From: Phormidium sp. FACHB-1136
Lineage (GTDB): Bacteria; Cyanobacteriota; Cyanobacteriia; Phormidesmidales; Phormidesmidaceae
Assembly: GCF_014697375.1 (NCBI RefSeq)
Contig: NZ_JACJRS010000001.1
Location: forward strand, 62,001 to 126,000
Direction of reading: 5' to 3'
DNA: 64,000 nucleotides
A program made the translations under genes and the position numbers. Positions 25,031 to 34,072 of the stretch are shown here, piece by piece. Under the pieces are notes generated by a model, which was given only the letters and a program-made list of their open reading frames with translations, was not told the DNA's origin and made no database searches. Numbering within the stretch: position 1 is the stretch's first letter; every line of letters starts with the position of its first letter.

Positions 25031-25923
25031 GCGGGTTGAGGCGTAAATCCACCATTCCACTCCGCCGCTGGGGAATTCTCCTGGTTGGCGGAGTGGTTTT
25101 TGGAGGCGCTGGGGGCGTCGCTGACGGGCAAGGGTTTGCGGCCATAGCTGAGCTGGTTCAGCCAAAACACGTCCTCCGAACGCACCGTTTCAAAGCCAGC
25201 CCAGCCCAGCCATGCCTCCACATTGCCCTGGGCGTAGTCGCGGATGAAGGGTTCTTCAAAAATTTGGTTGAGCCAGTCCGTGGCCCGCAGGGTGCGCTGG
25301 TTGCCGTCCAAAATGAGCACCTGCCCACCGGGGCTCAGCAGCCGAAAGCTCTCCTGCAAAATGGCCTTAGCGACGGCGGGGGGCGTTTCGTGGAACAGCA
25401 GCGTCATACACACCACGTCAAAGGAAGCCTCCGGCAATCCAGTTTCGGCGGCGTTGCCGTGGCGGAAGGCAATCTCTAGCCGAGCAGACTTGGCCTTGTC
25501 GGCGGCCATCACCAGCATTTGCGGGGACAGATCCAGCCCGATCACCTCCGCCTGGGGAAAGCGACGCTTCAGCAGCAGGGTGGTGCTGCCCGTGCCGCAG
25601 CCTAAGTCTAAAATGCGGCGGGGTTGGCCCTGAATCGCCTTCACCAAGCTCTCCCGCACCCAGGTTTCGCCCGGTGGCAGCACATACTGGGTGATGGGGT
25701 CGTAGGTGATGGCGGCATCGATATTCAGGTAGCCGTTTTTCACCCCATGAAAGTTGTGGGTCGTGTAGTAGTCGGGGTAGGCCACCTGAGGATTGGTGAA
25801 ACGGGGCAGTTCAGTGTCCCAATTAATGCGCTGACGTAGGCGAATAATAGCCTCACGGTCAATCAGCCGCTCGAAGATGGGCATCAAAAACTGATCAAAC
25901 AGGGGCTTGGAAGAGGTCGCCAT
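25027..25923 (-). CDS. Class I SAM-dependent methyltransferase
   Basis: A 298-residue protein with SAM motif I ILDLGCGTGSTT (around residue 105), acidic VIGLDLSPQML after strand 2, and FDVVCMTLLFHE as motif IV. The length and N-terminal region (LRQRINWDTELPRF, DYYTTHNFHGVKNGYLN) resemble UbiE-like methyltransferases widely found in cyanobacteria, but the substrate is unknown. The start was placed at MATSSK; an ATG 4 codons upstream is possible. It is not adjacent to a pathway gene that would name a substrate. Confidence 0.85.
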   Translation of the reverse strand: MATSSKPLFDQFLMPIFERLIDREAIIRLRQRINWDTELPRFTNPQVAYPDYYTTHNFHGVKNGYLNIDAAITYDPITQYVLPPGETWVRESLVKAIQGQPRRILDLGCGTGSTTLLLKRRFPQAEVIGLDLSPQMLVMAADKAKSARLEIAFRHGNAAETGLPEASFDVVCMTLLFHETPPAVAKAILQESFRLLSPGGQVLILDGNQRTLRATDWLNQIFEEPFIRDYAQGNVEAWLGWAGFETVRSEDVFWLNQLSYGRKPLPVSDAPSASKNHSANQENSPAAEWNGGFTPQPA

Positions 25924-25994
25924 GGGCGGTATCACGGGTGAAGGGCAACTGCGTTTAGCCTAGCAAGCCCCAGGCGCAATGACTAGATTTAGCG

Positions 25995-27692
25995 CTACTC
26001 AGAGGAAATTTGGGCGGATACCGGGGCCGACCGCTGCCATTGGTTGCCCTGCACCAGGGTGTGGGCCTGCCATGCGGGGTCGGTGTTGGGATAGTCGCTC
26101 CGGTAGTGGCCCCCTCGGCTTTCGGTACGGAAGCGGGCGCTGTTCAGCACCAGCCAAGCTATGTCGTACAGATTACGCAGTTCGCCCCAGGCCCGCAGTA
26201 CTGGCAGGCTGATCTGGTCGGGTAACTCCTGCGGTTGCTCGGGGGTGAGGTTCTGGAGCGTTTGGTTGAGGGCCGATTGTTCGGCTTCTTTGCGCCAGTC
26301 GGCCAGGGTGGCGATGGCGGTTTCTAGCCCGGTTTGGTGGCGGCTAATGGCGGCGTAGTCCCACATCAGTTGGGTTAATTGCTGCCGTTGCTGTTCGAGA
26401 ACCGCGAGGCGGGGATCAGGATGGGACTCGGCTTCCGGGGATTGCGGCGGCAGCGGGGTCGGAAGGTCTGATTTCACTAAGCCCTCTTGCAGCGGTAGGT
26501 TAGCCAACTCTGCTCCGTAGACCAGGCATTCCAACAGGGAGTTACTGGCTAGGCGATTGGCCCCATGGACGCCTGTGCTGGAATTTTCGCCCACGGCATA
26601 GAGGCCGGGAATTTGGGTTTGGCTGTGGCAGTTGGTGGGAATGCCCCCCATCCAGTAGTGGGCGGCGGGGGCCACGGGCACGGGTTGAGTCAGCGGATCG
26701 CAGCCCCAGGTGCGGCACACTCGAATGATATTGGGGAAGCGGTAATTCAGGTGGTCGGCGGGGATGGGCCGCATATCCAGCCACACTTGCCGATCCCCGG
26801 TTTTTTGCAGGTGATGGAAAATCGCCCGACTGACCACATCGCGGGGGGCGAGTTCTCCGTCGGGGTGGTAGTCGTAGGCAAACCGTCGGCCCTCTTTATC
26901 CACCAAGTGCGCCCCCTCACCGCGCACAGCTTCGCTAATTAAAAAGGGCGGTGCCCCCGCCTGGGAGAGGGACGTGGGGTGAAATTGGAAAAATTCTAAG
27001 TCCCGCAGCTGCCCCCCGGCTCGCCACACCATCGCGACGCCATCCCCGGTGCTGGCGGCGGGGTTGGTGGTTTGGGCATAGACCTGGCCGCCGCCCCCCG
27101 TAGCCAACACCGTGGCCTGAGCCGAGATCCAGCGTAGGGTGTGGCCCTGCACCAGGGAAATGCCCCGACAGTGGCCGTCCTCCAGCCATAGATCGAGGGC
27201 AAAGGCCGACTCGTAGACGATGATGTTGGGCCGTTGCAGCACTGTCTCCGCCAGGATAGAGACAATGGCGCGTCCGGTGGTGTCGGCGGCGTGGAGGACT
27301 CGTTTGCGAGAGTGGGCCGCCTCTAGGGTCATGGCTAAGTCGGGGCCGCTGCGGTCAAAGGCCACGCCCAGATCCACTAGGCGATGGATGCAGGTTGCGG
27401 CATGGGTAACCAAATGCTCCACCGCATCGAGTTCGCACAGGCCAGCCCCGGCCCGCAGGGTGTCGGCCACATGGAGGCTGGTAGAATCGTCTGACCCTAG
27501 GGCGGCGGCAATGCCCCCCTGCGCCCAATCGCTCGCCGAGAGGGAGAGATTATCTTTGGTAATCAGCCCCACCCGCCACCGTTCAGGAATAGAGAGGGCG
27601 GCATAAAGCCCAGCGGCTCCACCTCCCACAACGAGGACATCAAAATCCCAGGGTGGGTTTGCCACTGCCGGAGAAGGGATAGGCTGGGCCAA
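25995..27692 (-). CDS. nadB: L-aspartate oxidase
   Basis: A 565-residue FAD enzyme catalysing the first step of de novo NAD synthesis, oxidation of L-aspartate to iminoaspartate. It has the FAD motif VVGGGAAGLYAA, the SDWAQGGIAAA block, ATGGGGQVYAQTTNP, FHPTSL, and GGIPTNCHSQTQIPGLYAVGE. The length and C-terminal helical domain are normal. NadA or NadC is not adjacent. The gene is alone on its transcript, between a methyltransferase and psbU. Confidence 0.95.
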   Translation of the reverse strand: MAQPIPSPAVANPPWDFDVLVVGGGAAGLYAALSIPERWRVGLITKDNLSLSASDWAQGGIAAALGSDDSTSLHVADTLRAGAGLCELDAVEHLVTHAATCIHRLVDLGVAFDRSGPDLAMTLEAAHSRKRVLHAADTTGRAIVSILAETVLQRPNIIVYESAFALDLWLEDGHCRGISLVQGHTLRWISAQATVLATGGGGQVYAQTTNPAASTGDGVAMVWRAGGQLRDLEFFQFHPTSLSQAGAPPFLISEAVRGEGAHLVDKEGRRFAYDYHPDGELAPRDVVSRAIFHHLQKTGDRQVWLDMRPIPADHLNYRFPNIIRVCRTWGCDPLTQPVPVAPAAHYWMGGIPTNCHSQTQIPGLYAVGENSSTGVHGANRLASNSLLECLVYGAELANLPLQEGLVKSDLPTPLPPQSPEAESHPDPRLAVLEQQRQQLTQLMWDYAAISRHQTGLETAIATLADWRKEAEQSALNQTLQNLTPEQPQELPDQISLPVLRAWGELRNLYDIAWLVLNSARFRTESRGGHYRSDYPNTDPAWQAHTLVQGNQWQRSAPVSAQISSE

Positions 27693-27782
27693 AGGGTGCT
27701 CCTGTGGGTACTAAATGTGACGCTGAAAAATCCTAGGCGATGGTCATTCTGGATCGTTGTCATCCTGAACGGTAGATGTGAG

Positions 27783-27832
27783 AAAGCCCCTGTCAACACA
27801 TCCACCGTAGAGTGGCTACCGACAAGGGCTTC
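27783..27832 (-). terminator. Putative terminator of psbU
   Basis: On the minus strand AAGCCCTTGTC pairs with GACAGGGGCTT (one G-T pair) across a 28-base loop. A weak T-rich stretch follows. It lies about 77 bases after the psbU stop. Confidence 0.6.
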
Positions 27833-27908
27833 GTCTCTGTTCTAGAACCGTCTTTCTGAAACCGTCAAGGGGCGAGCGAGGGGATTTCCCTCTCGCCTAG
27901 ACCTTGAC

Positions 27909-28328
27909 CTACTTGTAGACGCCGTTGTTAAAGCGGTCGGCCCCTTCCACCAGAGCGGGGTCGGGCACGGTGACGGTGAAGTTATCCAAATTGGCCTTCA
28001 GAATGTCGATTTGTTGCTCGGTTAGACCGGGCATATCTAGCACGTCTTCCACGGCATCGAAGGGGGCATTCTGGACAATTTTGCCTGCCAGGGTGGGATA
28101 GAGGCCGGGATACTTGCGGAAGCTTTGAACGTTGGTGTTGTTGAGGTCGAGCTTAGCGCCATACTCGGTGCTTAGCTTGGCATCCACAGCGTTGACCAGC
28201 GGACGCTCGGCCAGCAGGGCGAAGGCACTAGACCCATTTGCGGCCAGGGCCGGTTGCGCCATGCCAAACCCACCAAACCAACCAACTAGCACTCCAATTG
28301 CAATCAGCAGGCCAACCAGTCGTTTCAT
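27909..28328 (-). CDS. psbU: Photosystem II extrinsic 12 kDa protein PsbU
   Basis: A 139-residue precursor. Residues about 1-29 are a lumen-targeting signal peptide ending PALA. The mature part has the PsbU pattern: [23 protein letters not shown] and [20 protein letters not shown], a helix-hairpin-helix-like fold. PsbU stabilises the oxygen-evolving Mn cluster with PsbO and PsbV on the lumenal face of PSII. It has its own terminator and is not adjacent to other PSII genes. Confidence 0.97.
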   Translation of the reverse strand: MKRLVGLLIAIGVLVGWFGGFGMAQPALAANGSSAFALLAERPLVNAVDAKLSTEYGAKLDLNNTNVQSFRKYPGLYPTLAGKIVQNAPFDAVEDVLDMPGLTEQQIDILKANLDNFTVTVPDPALVEGADRFNNGVYK

Positions 28329-28490
28329 ATCCCCTTTTCCTCTCCTACAAAATTAAGAACTACACAGCGTTTCTAAGAGACTACCATTTTCCATCGCCCT
28401 TGGGGTGGCCTCGATTTACTCAGGGACTTCACTGGGAATCCGCTGGGAATTCCCTGGAAATGTGGCCAAACATCGTCCTAGAACCGGGGC

Positions 28491-28904
28491 CTACTCCTTC
28501 ACCACATGCTCTAGTTCTTCGGCGTAGGCTTCGCCAATGTCCTGCCCCCGCATCAAAATCGGCTCGTGGCGAATGGTGGCCTGCACCGCCACTGGTTGGC
28601 CTATTTCTGGGGGGGTGGCCTTCGTCTGTACCCAAATGGCCCCTGATGAATCGGTGACTTGGTACAGAGTGCCATCCAGCAGGGGCAAATGTCGCGTGAC
28701 CTGGCCCTCAAAGGAAGCGGTGCCGCCTCGGTGTTGACCCAGATCGGCAATGGGGGTGGCGGGGCTAAGCCAGCCGAGTCCTGGTAGATTCCCCAACTGT
28801 TCCCGCAGGAGAAACCCCAATCCAGGATTGGCCCTCGCACCGCCCAGGCTTAACGAAATTAGGATTAACCCCAGCAGACTGGGGTAGGCAAGCCGTTTTA
28901 GCAT
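28491..28904 (-). CDS. Secreted OB-fold-like protein of unknown function
   Basis: A 137-residue protein with a signal peptide (MLKRLAYPSLLGLILI core, ARA cleavage). The mature part has a segment with ASFEGQVTRHLPLLDGTLYQVTDSSGAIWVQT and a later PVAVQATIRHEPI, typical of a small OB-fold (nucleic-acid or protein binding). I recognise the shape, not a function. The frame is open further upstream to 28943, but the signal peptide fits the ATG at 28904. It is oriented away from folD; the 281-base gap to folD has no gene. Confidence 0.65.
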   Translation of the reverse strand: MLKRLAYPSLLGLILISLSLGGARANPGLGFLLREQLGNLPGLGWLSPATPIADLGQHRGGTASFEGQVTRHLPLLDGTLYQVTDSSGAIWVQTKATPPEIGQPVAVQATIRHEPILMRGQDIGEAYAEELEHVVKE

Positions 28905-29185
28905 GGCAGGGAGCAGGAAAAACGAGGACACAACGCCAGCCAACCTAAGATCAGGAACCTAGGGGAACCTAGACGTGCCGCTGCCGCGAAATGGGCAAAA
29001 TCTGAGACACTGGGAAAGACTCTAGGCCAGCCTGTCCTATCCTAGCTTTGCGGCCCCAGCTTGGGACAGGATTCTGCCCTTTGGCCAGAATTCCCTAGGC
29101 GTTGTCCACGGACTCGTGTCGATGGGAAACCAGACCTGTCCGGCGTCCGCCATTTTCTTTCCCTTGTTTAGCAGTCGTCTGTGCC

Positions 29186-30052
29186 ATGACTCAGATTCTT
29201 GACGGTAAAGCTCTTGCAGCTCAAGTGCAGAGCGAACTCGCCCAGCAGGTGCAAGCCCTCACCGCCCAGGGCCATCGTCCCCCTGGTTTGGCGGTGATCA
29301 TGGTGGGCGACAACCCCGCTAGTGCCGCCTACGTGCGCAACAAGGAACGGGCCTCCGGTAAGGTGGGCATTGCTTCCCAGGTGCATCACCTTCCGGCCAC
29401 GGTGCCCCAAGCTGAAGTGATGGCCCTGATTCAGCACCTCAACCAGGATGCCAATGTGGACGGCATTTTGGTGCAGTTGCCCCTGCCCGATGGCCTGGAT
29501 GCGGTGGCCCTGCTCAACACCATCGACCCCGACAAGGACGTGGACGGGCTGCATCCCATTAACCTCGGTCGTCTGCTGCGGGGGGAACAGGGCCTAAGAA
29601 GCTGCACCCCCTACGGTGTGATGCGGCTGATGGCGGCCCATACTATCGACCTCACGGGGCAGCAGGCGGTGGTGGTGGGGCGCAGTATTTTGGTGGGCAA
29701 ACCTATGGCCATCATGCTGCTGGAGGCCAACGCCACCGTCACCGTGGCCCACGCCCGCACCGTCGATCTGCCAGCCCTGACCCGCCAAGCTGATATTCTA
29801 GTGGCGGCAGTGGGTCGCCCCAATATGATTACCGCCGACTGGGTGAAACCCGGTGCCGTGGTGATCGACGTGGGCATTAACCGGGTGGAAAGCCCCGATG
29901 GTAAGGCCCAACTGGTGGGGGATGTGGACTATGACGCCGTGGCCCCTATTGCCAGCGCCATTACCCCGGTGCCTGGTGGCATCGGCCCCATGACTGTGGC
30001 CATGCTGCTGGAAAATACCGTCACCAGCTACCGTCAACGCCTTCAAATTTGA
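29186..30052 (+). CDS. folD: Bifunctional methylenetetrahydrofolate dehydrogenase/cyclohydrolase
   Basis: A 288-residue FolD interconverting methylene-, methenyl- and formyl-tetrahydrofolate with NADP. Signatures: [14 protein letters not shown] (catalytic Lys), [23 protein letters not shown] and [11 protein letters not shown], with C-terminal [15 protein letters not shown]. The start was set at [11 protein letters not shown], where the family begins; the open frame upstream is non-coding. It is followed by crtE and a DUF212 gene, which I recall as a common order in cyanobacteria. Confidence 0.96.
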   Translation: MTQILDGKALAAQVQSELAQQVQALTAQGHRPPGLAVIMVGDNPASAAYVRNKERASGKVGIASQVHHLPATVPQAEVMALIQHLNQDANVDGILVQLPLPDGLDAVALLNTIDPDKDVDGLHPINLGRLLRGEQGLRSCTPYGVMRLMAAHTIDLTGQQAVVVGRSILVGKPMAIMLLEANATVTVAHARTVDLPALTRQADILVAAVGRPNMITADWVKPGAVVIDVGINRVESPDGKAQLVGDVDYDAVAPIASAITPVPGGIGPMTVAMLLENTVTSYRQRLQI

Positions 30053-30188
30053 GGGTGTCCCAATACCCTAGGTCGTCCTCGCCTGACGCCCCTAGGCTGT
30101 CCTAACTTGAGGACAGGTCATCTCAAAAATCCCATCACCCTGGTTCATCTTCCTGTCCTTCATTCTGTCCAGACCCGTTTTTGCCGCT

Positions 30189-31109
30189 ATGGTGTCCGCA
30201 AACTCCCTCGACCCGAATCTGACCGAATTTGACCTGTCGGCCTACTTGGAGGAGCGTCGTCCCCAGGTGGAGGCGGCTCTCGATGCGGCGGTGCCCATGC
30301 AGTACCCCGAAACCCTCTACGAATCTATGCGCTATTCGCTGCTGGCGGGGGGAAAGCGGCTGCGGCCCATTCTGTGCTTGGCCTCCTGCGAACTGGTGGG
30401 TGGTAATCCTGCGGTGGCCATGCCCACGGCCTGCGCCCTGGAGATGATCCACACCATGTCGCTGATCCACGACGACCTACCCGCCATGGACAACGACGAC
30501 TATCGGCGCGGACGACTGACCAATCACAAGGTCTACGGCGACGATGTGGCGATTTTGGCCGGAGATGCCCTGCTCACCTACGCCTTTGAACACGTCGCCA
30601 CCGCCACCCAGGGGGTTCCGGCGGATCGGGTGCTGCGGGTGATTGCGGGGCTGGGCAAGGCCGTCGGCGGCGAAGGTCTGGTGGGTGGCCAAATCGTGGA
30701 TCTCGCCAGCGAAGGCAATCCCGACACCACCCTGGAAACCCTCAACTACATCCACAACCACAAAACGGCGGCGCTGCTAGAAATTGCCGTCACCTCCGGG
30801 GCCATCCTAGCCGGGGCCACCGACGATCAAGTCCAACATCTGCGGGACTACGCCCAGCGCATCGGCCTCGCCTTCCAAATTGTGGACGATATTTTGGATA
30901 TCACCTCCACCGCCGAAACCCTCGGCAAATCCATCGGTAAGGACGTAGCGGCTCAAAAGGCCACCTACCCCAGCCTGTGGGGTCTGGAGGAATCGCGACG
31001 ACAGGCCGATAAACTGATTGATGAGGCCAAGGCCGCCCTAGACAGCTTTGGGCCAGCCAGCCAGCCCCTCCGGGCCATCGCCGACTATATTGTTGCCCGC
31101 ACCTACTAG
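30189..31109 (+). CDS. crtE: Geranylgeranyl diphosphate synthase
   Basis: A 306-residue trans-prenyltransferase making GGPP for carotenoids, phytyl chains of chlorophyll, and quinones. The two Asp-rich motifs are [10 protein letters not shown] (substrate binding) and [15 protein letters not shown] and [11 protein letters not shown] are also typical. The cyanobacterial CrtE call is supported by the short-chain motif spacing and by the folD and DUF212 neighbours. The downstream gene starts after nine bases, suggesting cotranscription. Confidence 0.93.
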   Translation: MVSANSLDPNLTEFDLSAYLEERRPQVEAALDAAVPMQYPETLYESMRYSLLAGGKRLRPILCLASCELVGGNPAVAMPTACALEMIHTMSLIHDDLPAMDNDDYRRGRLTNHKVYGDDVAILAGDALLTYAFEHVATATQGVPADRVLRVIAGLGKAVGGEGLVGGQIVDLASEGNPDTTLETLNYIHNHKTAALLEIAVTSGAILAGATDDQVQHLRDYAQRIGLAFQIVDDILDITSTAETLGKSIGKDVAAQKATYPSLWGLEESRRQADKLIDEAKAALDSFGPASQPLRAIADYIVARTY

Positions 31110-31118
31110 GGATTAGCC

Positions 31119-31589
31119 ATGCCGACGATGGAAAATTTTAGCGACATCCTCAATAACTACGTTCTACTGGTGGCCTTGGTGGCCTGTGTCACGGCCCAAA
31201 TTCTCAAGGCCATCATCGAACTGGTGCGCCACCGCAAGCTCAACCTCAAGGTGATGGTGGAAACCGGGGGCATGCCCAGCGCCCACTCGGCCCTAGTCAC
31301 CGCCCTCGCCTGTGGCGTCGGCCAAACCGTTGGCTGGGCCAGCCCCTTCTTTGCCGCCACCTGCGTCTTTGCCATTATCGTTATGTACGACGCCGCTGGG
31401 GTGCGCCAAGCCGCTGGCAAGCAGGCCCGTGTCTTGAACCAAATCATCGACGAACTCTTCCAAGAAAAGCCCGAATTTAACGAAGATCGCCTCAAGGAAC
31501 TTCTGGGCCACACCCCCTTCCAGGTCATCGCCGGATCCATTCTGGGCGTATTTATTTCCTGGCTCGCCGCCCCTGCCTACGGCTTCTAG
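31119..31589 (+). CDS. Divergent PAP2 (DUF212) membrane protein
   Basis: A 156-residue membrane protein with three or four spans. The GGMPSAHSALVTALA stretch matches the PAP2 phosphatase active-site block PSxH, and a second MYDAAGVRQAAGKQARVLN is typical of DUF212. It could act on isoprenoid or lipid diphosphates, which would make sense after crtE, but no enzyme activity is proved. It lies nine bases downstream of crtE, so it is likely in the same operon. Confidence 0.88.
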   Translation: MPTMENFSDILNNYVLLVALVACVTAQILKAIIELVRHRKLNLKVMVETGGMPSAHSALVTALACGVGQTVGWASPFFAATCVFAIIVMYDAAGVRQAAGKQARVLNQIIDELFQEKPEFNEDRLKELLGHTPFQVIAGSILGVFISWLAAPAYGF

Positions 31590-31646
31590 ATTCGCCGCTG
31601 AGCAACGTCCAATGGCGATCCCCGTAGATTGCATTTGGACGATCTC

Positions 31647-32498
31647 CTACTCTGATAACGCTACCGCTGGAGTTAGCATCACCACCTCACGGCTATCCAC
31701 AATAAAGCCAGAGATGCCGTAGCCCCCTAGTACCTGGAGAGTCGTGGCGGCTCCTTCCAGATTGGGGCTATAGGCAATCAACAGGTAGGGCCGCTGACGA
31801 TAGACCGCCAAGCCCACCGCCTGCCCAATTTGGCGCTGCACCGACCGGGCCGTTTCTGGCTGATATTGATAGTCCACCAACACCGCAAACCCCGTATTGA
31901 GGGGCTGGGGCGCATAGGCAATGGGCGTTGGGGTTCCGGGTGTGGACGATGTCGGCGTTGAGGTCGTGGTTGAGGGGGTTGACGGGTTAGCCGTTGAGGG
32001 ATTAGTCGTTGAGGGGCTGGTGGGCGGAACCGCCGGATTGGTGTTTGGCGTTGGGGAGGTCGCTGGAGGACTCGTCGCCGGGGGATTGGTCGTTGCCGGG
32101 GGATTGGTAGCGGTGGCGGCGGCTGGTCGGGCCACAAAGGCTTGCAGACCTTCCACCTCGGTCATGTACTGCGCCCAGGCATTGGCGTTTTCTAGGCTGG
32201 TGAACCCCCCAGCCCGCACCACCGTATCACTCAGGTAGTTGCAAACCATCACCGTGCTGCTAGAGGGCAGCAGGTCTTGGACGCGATCCCGCTCGGCCTC
32301 GGTATTGCCCCGCACCAGCAGCAGATACTCGTTGGTTTGGGGCGGTGGACAGGCGGGAAACGCCACTTGAGCCGAGGCGACACCCATCCAGGGAGCCATC
32401 AGTGCCCCCAGTGTTGCCAGCGTGAACGTCCGCCATCCCCCTCGCCCTAGGGGACGATAGGAATTCGCTGCTATGGATAGCCCAAACCAGTTACTCAT
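31647..32498 (-). CDS. Secreted two-lobed protein with Thr/Pro linker
   Basis: A 283-residue protein. After a signal region (about 1-44, with the hydrophobic ATLGALMAPWMGVASA core) come two globular lobes. Lobe 1 (about 50-125) has ECxPP-like Cys residues and NEYLLLVRGN. Lobe 2 (about 200-280) has FAVLVDYQYQPETAR and PYLLIAYSP. Both look like small SPOR-type folds. A low-complexity linker of NPPAT, SPPAT and NPST repeats joins them. No function is established; an envelope or surface role is likely. The repeated linker makes the DNA prone to slippage. Confidence 0.7.
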   Translation of the reverse strand: MSNWFGLSIAANSYRPLGRGGWRTFTLATLGALMAPWMGVASAQVAFPACPPPQTNEYLLLVRGNTEAERDRVQDLLPSSSTVMVCNYLSDTVVRAGGFTSLENANAWAQYMTEVEGLQAFVARPAAATATNPPATTNPPATSPPATSPTPNTNPAVPPTSPSTTNPSTANPSTPSTTTSTPTSSTPGTPTPIAYAPQPLNTGFAVLVDYQYQPETARSVQRQIGQAVGLAVYRQRPYLLIAYSPNLEGAATTLQVLGGYGISGFIVDSREVVMLTPAVALSE

Positions 32499-32672
32499 TG
32501 CCCTTATATCTGCCTTGCTAGAGGTGCGCCGCTGAAGGGCGCGGTCGGTATACTACAATCTGCCAGCGATTCTAGCCCAAGCTGGCCCGGTTAGACCGTA
32601 GGTTACCGAGACCGTAACCCTTAACTCTCAAGGTGAAGCCCTGTCTGAAAACTAGCCCCACCTTGAGAACCA

Positions 32673-33005
32673 TTAGGCGGAGACCGCTTCTGCCGAGGCG
32701 AGGGGATCGGGGATGGTGGCGGAGGGAGCCTCAAATTCCCCGGTGGCCACATACTCTAGACGCAGCTTCAGCCAAGTGATGAAGGTTTTGTTGGTGGAAA
32801 CCACCGCTACGGCGGGTTGAGGACAGATTGCCTTCACCGAGGCCAATTCAGGGGAATTCAGGAAAGCGGGAGCTTTGACCAGCCAAAAGTCAAGGGCTTG
32901 CTCCTGCTCCTGGTAGTAGCGGCGACGCTCCTTCAGCACTTCCTCGAAGGGCTCTTCCTCTAGCAAAAATTTTTCACTGGCAACAGCGTAGTAGTAGGTT
33001 GTCAT
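32673..33005 (-). CDS. ycf54: Ycf54, Mg-protoporphyrin monomethyl ester cyclase factor
   Basis: A 110-residue protein starting MTTYYYAVASEKFLLEEEPFEEVL, with FWLVKAPAFLNSPEL, CPQPAVAVVSTNKTFITWLKLRLEYV and a short variable tail. It matches Ycf54 along its length. Ycf54 associates with the aerobic cyclase (AcsF/CycI) that forms the isocyclic ring of chlorophyll, and its loss in Synechocystis reduces chlorophyll. It is a single gene here, not next to other chlorophyll genes. Confidence 0.95.
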   Translation of the reverse strand: MTTYYYAVASEKFLLEEEPFEEVLKERRRYYQEQEQALDFWLVKAPAFLNSPELASVKAICPQPAVAVVSTNKTFITWLKLRLEYVATGEFEAPSATIPDPLASAEAVSA

Positions 33006-33232
33006 CGGGTTCTCCTAAATATCTCTAACCGTGGGTCTAGCGTGACAGAAATGGAAAGGCTTGGATCAGTTCAGAGCCGATCCCTAGCGAGCGATCCATC
33101 CTGCGATCCGTCCTAAAAATTCGTGGGCACCGTGGTTTGCCCAGGGGGAAAATTTCCCCTAGCATCATCACATTTTAGCCCTAGCCTTGTCCCCCACAGG
33201 AGAAAAACGGTTGGAGAGGCTGCAAAGTGAGG

Positions 33233-33280
33233 GGGGATTGCCAGGACTAGAGTAAAGGGGATTGTCAGGACTAAAGACTG
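33233..33280. repeat. 24-bp tandem repeat at the pdxJ end
   Basis: GGGGATTG(C/T)CAGGACTA(G/A)AG is present twice, at 33233-33256 and 33257-33280, with a few differences. The second copy overlaps the last codons of pdxJ. It may be a slippage duplication. The rest of the 265-base gap to ycf54 shows nothing I can support. Confidence 0.7.
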
Positions 33281-34020
33281 AGCGGAACTCCGCAGATCAC
33301 CTGCTTCATCTCTCGCACCGCCCGTTCTAGGCCCACCAACACCGCCCGACTGATGATGCTATGGCCGATGTTGAGTTCCTCCATGCCGGGGATGCAGGCC
33401 ACGGGGTAGGTATTCCAGTAGGTAAGACCGTGCCCTGCATTGACCCGCAGCCCTAGTTCGAGAGCCTGGGCCGTGCCCTTTTGCAGAATAGCTAACTGAT
33501 GCGCCTGGGCTTCCACCCCCTTAGCTTCGGCGTAGGGGCCAGTGTGGAGTTCAATAAACTTGGCTTTTACCTGGGCCGAGGCTTTAATTTGGGCGGTATC
33601 GGCATCAATGAACAAGCTCACGGGGATGTGGGCCGATTGCAGAGCCTCCACCACTTGGCCCATGCGGTCTAGCTGTCCGGCGACATCCAGCCCGCCTTCG
33701 GTGGTGACTTCCTCCCGCCGTTCGGGCACCAGGGTAACGTAGTCTGGCTTTACATCCAGGGCAATGGCGACCATCTCATCGGTGGCGGCCATTTCCAAAT
33801 TGAGGTGGGTGCGTACCGTTTGGCGCAACAGCCGCACATCCCGATCTTGCATGTGGCGGCGATCCTCCCGCAGGTGGACGGTAATGCCATCGGCTCCGGC
33901 CAATTCTGTGAGCACCGCCGCCGCCACCGGATCGGGCTCCACCGTGCGGCGGGCCTGACGAAGGGTGGCTACGTGATCAATGTTGACTCCTAGGGTCGGC
34001 AATCGAGTCGCTCCCGACAT
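33271..34020 (-). CDS. pdxJ: Pyridoxine 5'-phosphate synthase
   Basis: A 249-residue enzyme that condenses 1-deoxyxylulose phosphate with 3-amino-2-oxopropyl phosphate to make vitamin B6. Blocks [34 protein letters not shown] and [10 protein letters not shown] are diagnostic. The length is standard. It lies 52 bases downstream of the Wzc-like gene on the same strand, so it may be on the tail of that operon, although the functions are unrelated. Confidence 0.97.
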   Translation of the reverse strand: MSGATRLPTLGVNIDHVATLRQARRTVEPDPVAAAVLTELAGADGITVHLREDRRHMQDRDVRLLRQTVRTHLNLEMAATDEMVAIALDVKPDYVTLVPERREEVTTEGGLDVAGQLDRMGQVVEALQSAHIPVSLFIDADTAQIKASAQVKAKFIELHTGPYAEAKGVEAQAHQLAILQKGTAQALELGLRVNAGHGLTYWNTYPVACIPGMEELNIGHSIISRAVLVGLERAVREMKQVICGVPLSL

Positions 34021-34072
34021 TTCAAGACAGTTTCTCCTTAGATCCTATCGCAAACCCAGAGCCAAACAATGG

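Noticed and set aside
27783-27832. Hairpin between psbU and nadB as a possible mobile-element end
   Set aside because: It fits better as the psbU terminator by orientation and position.
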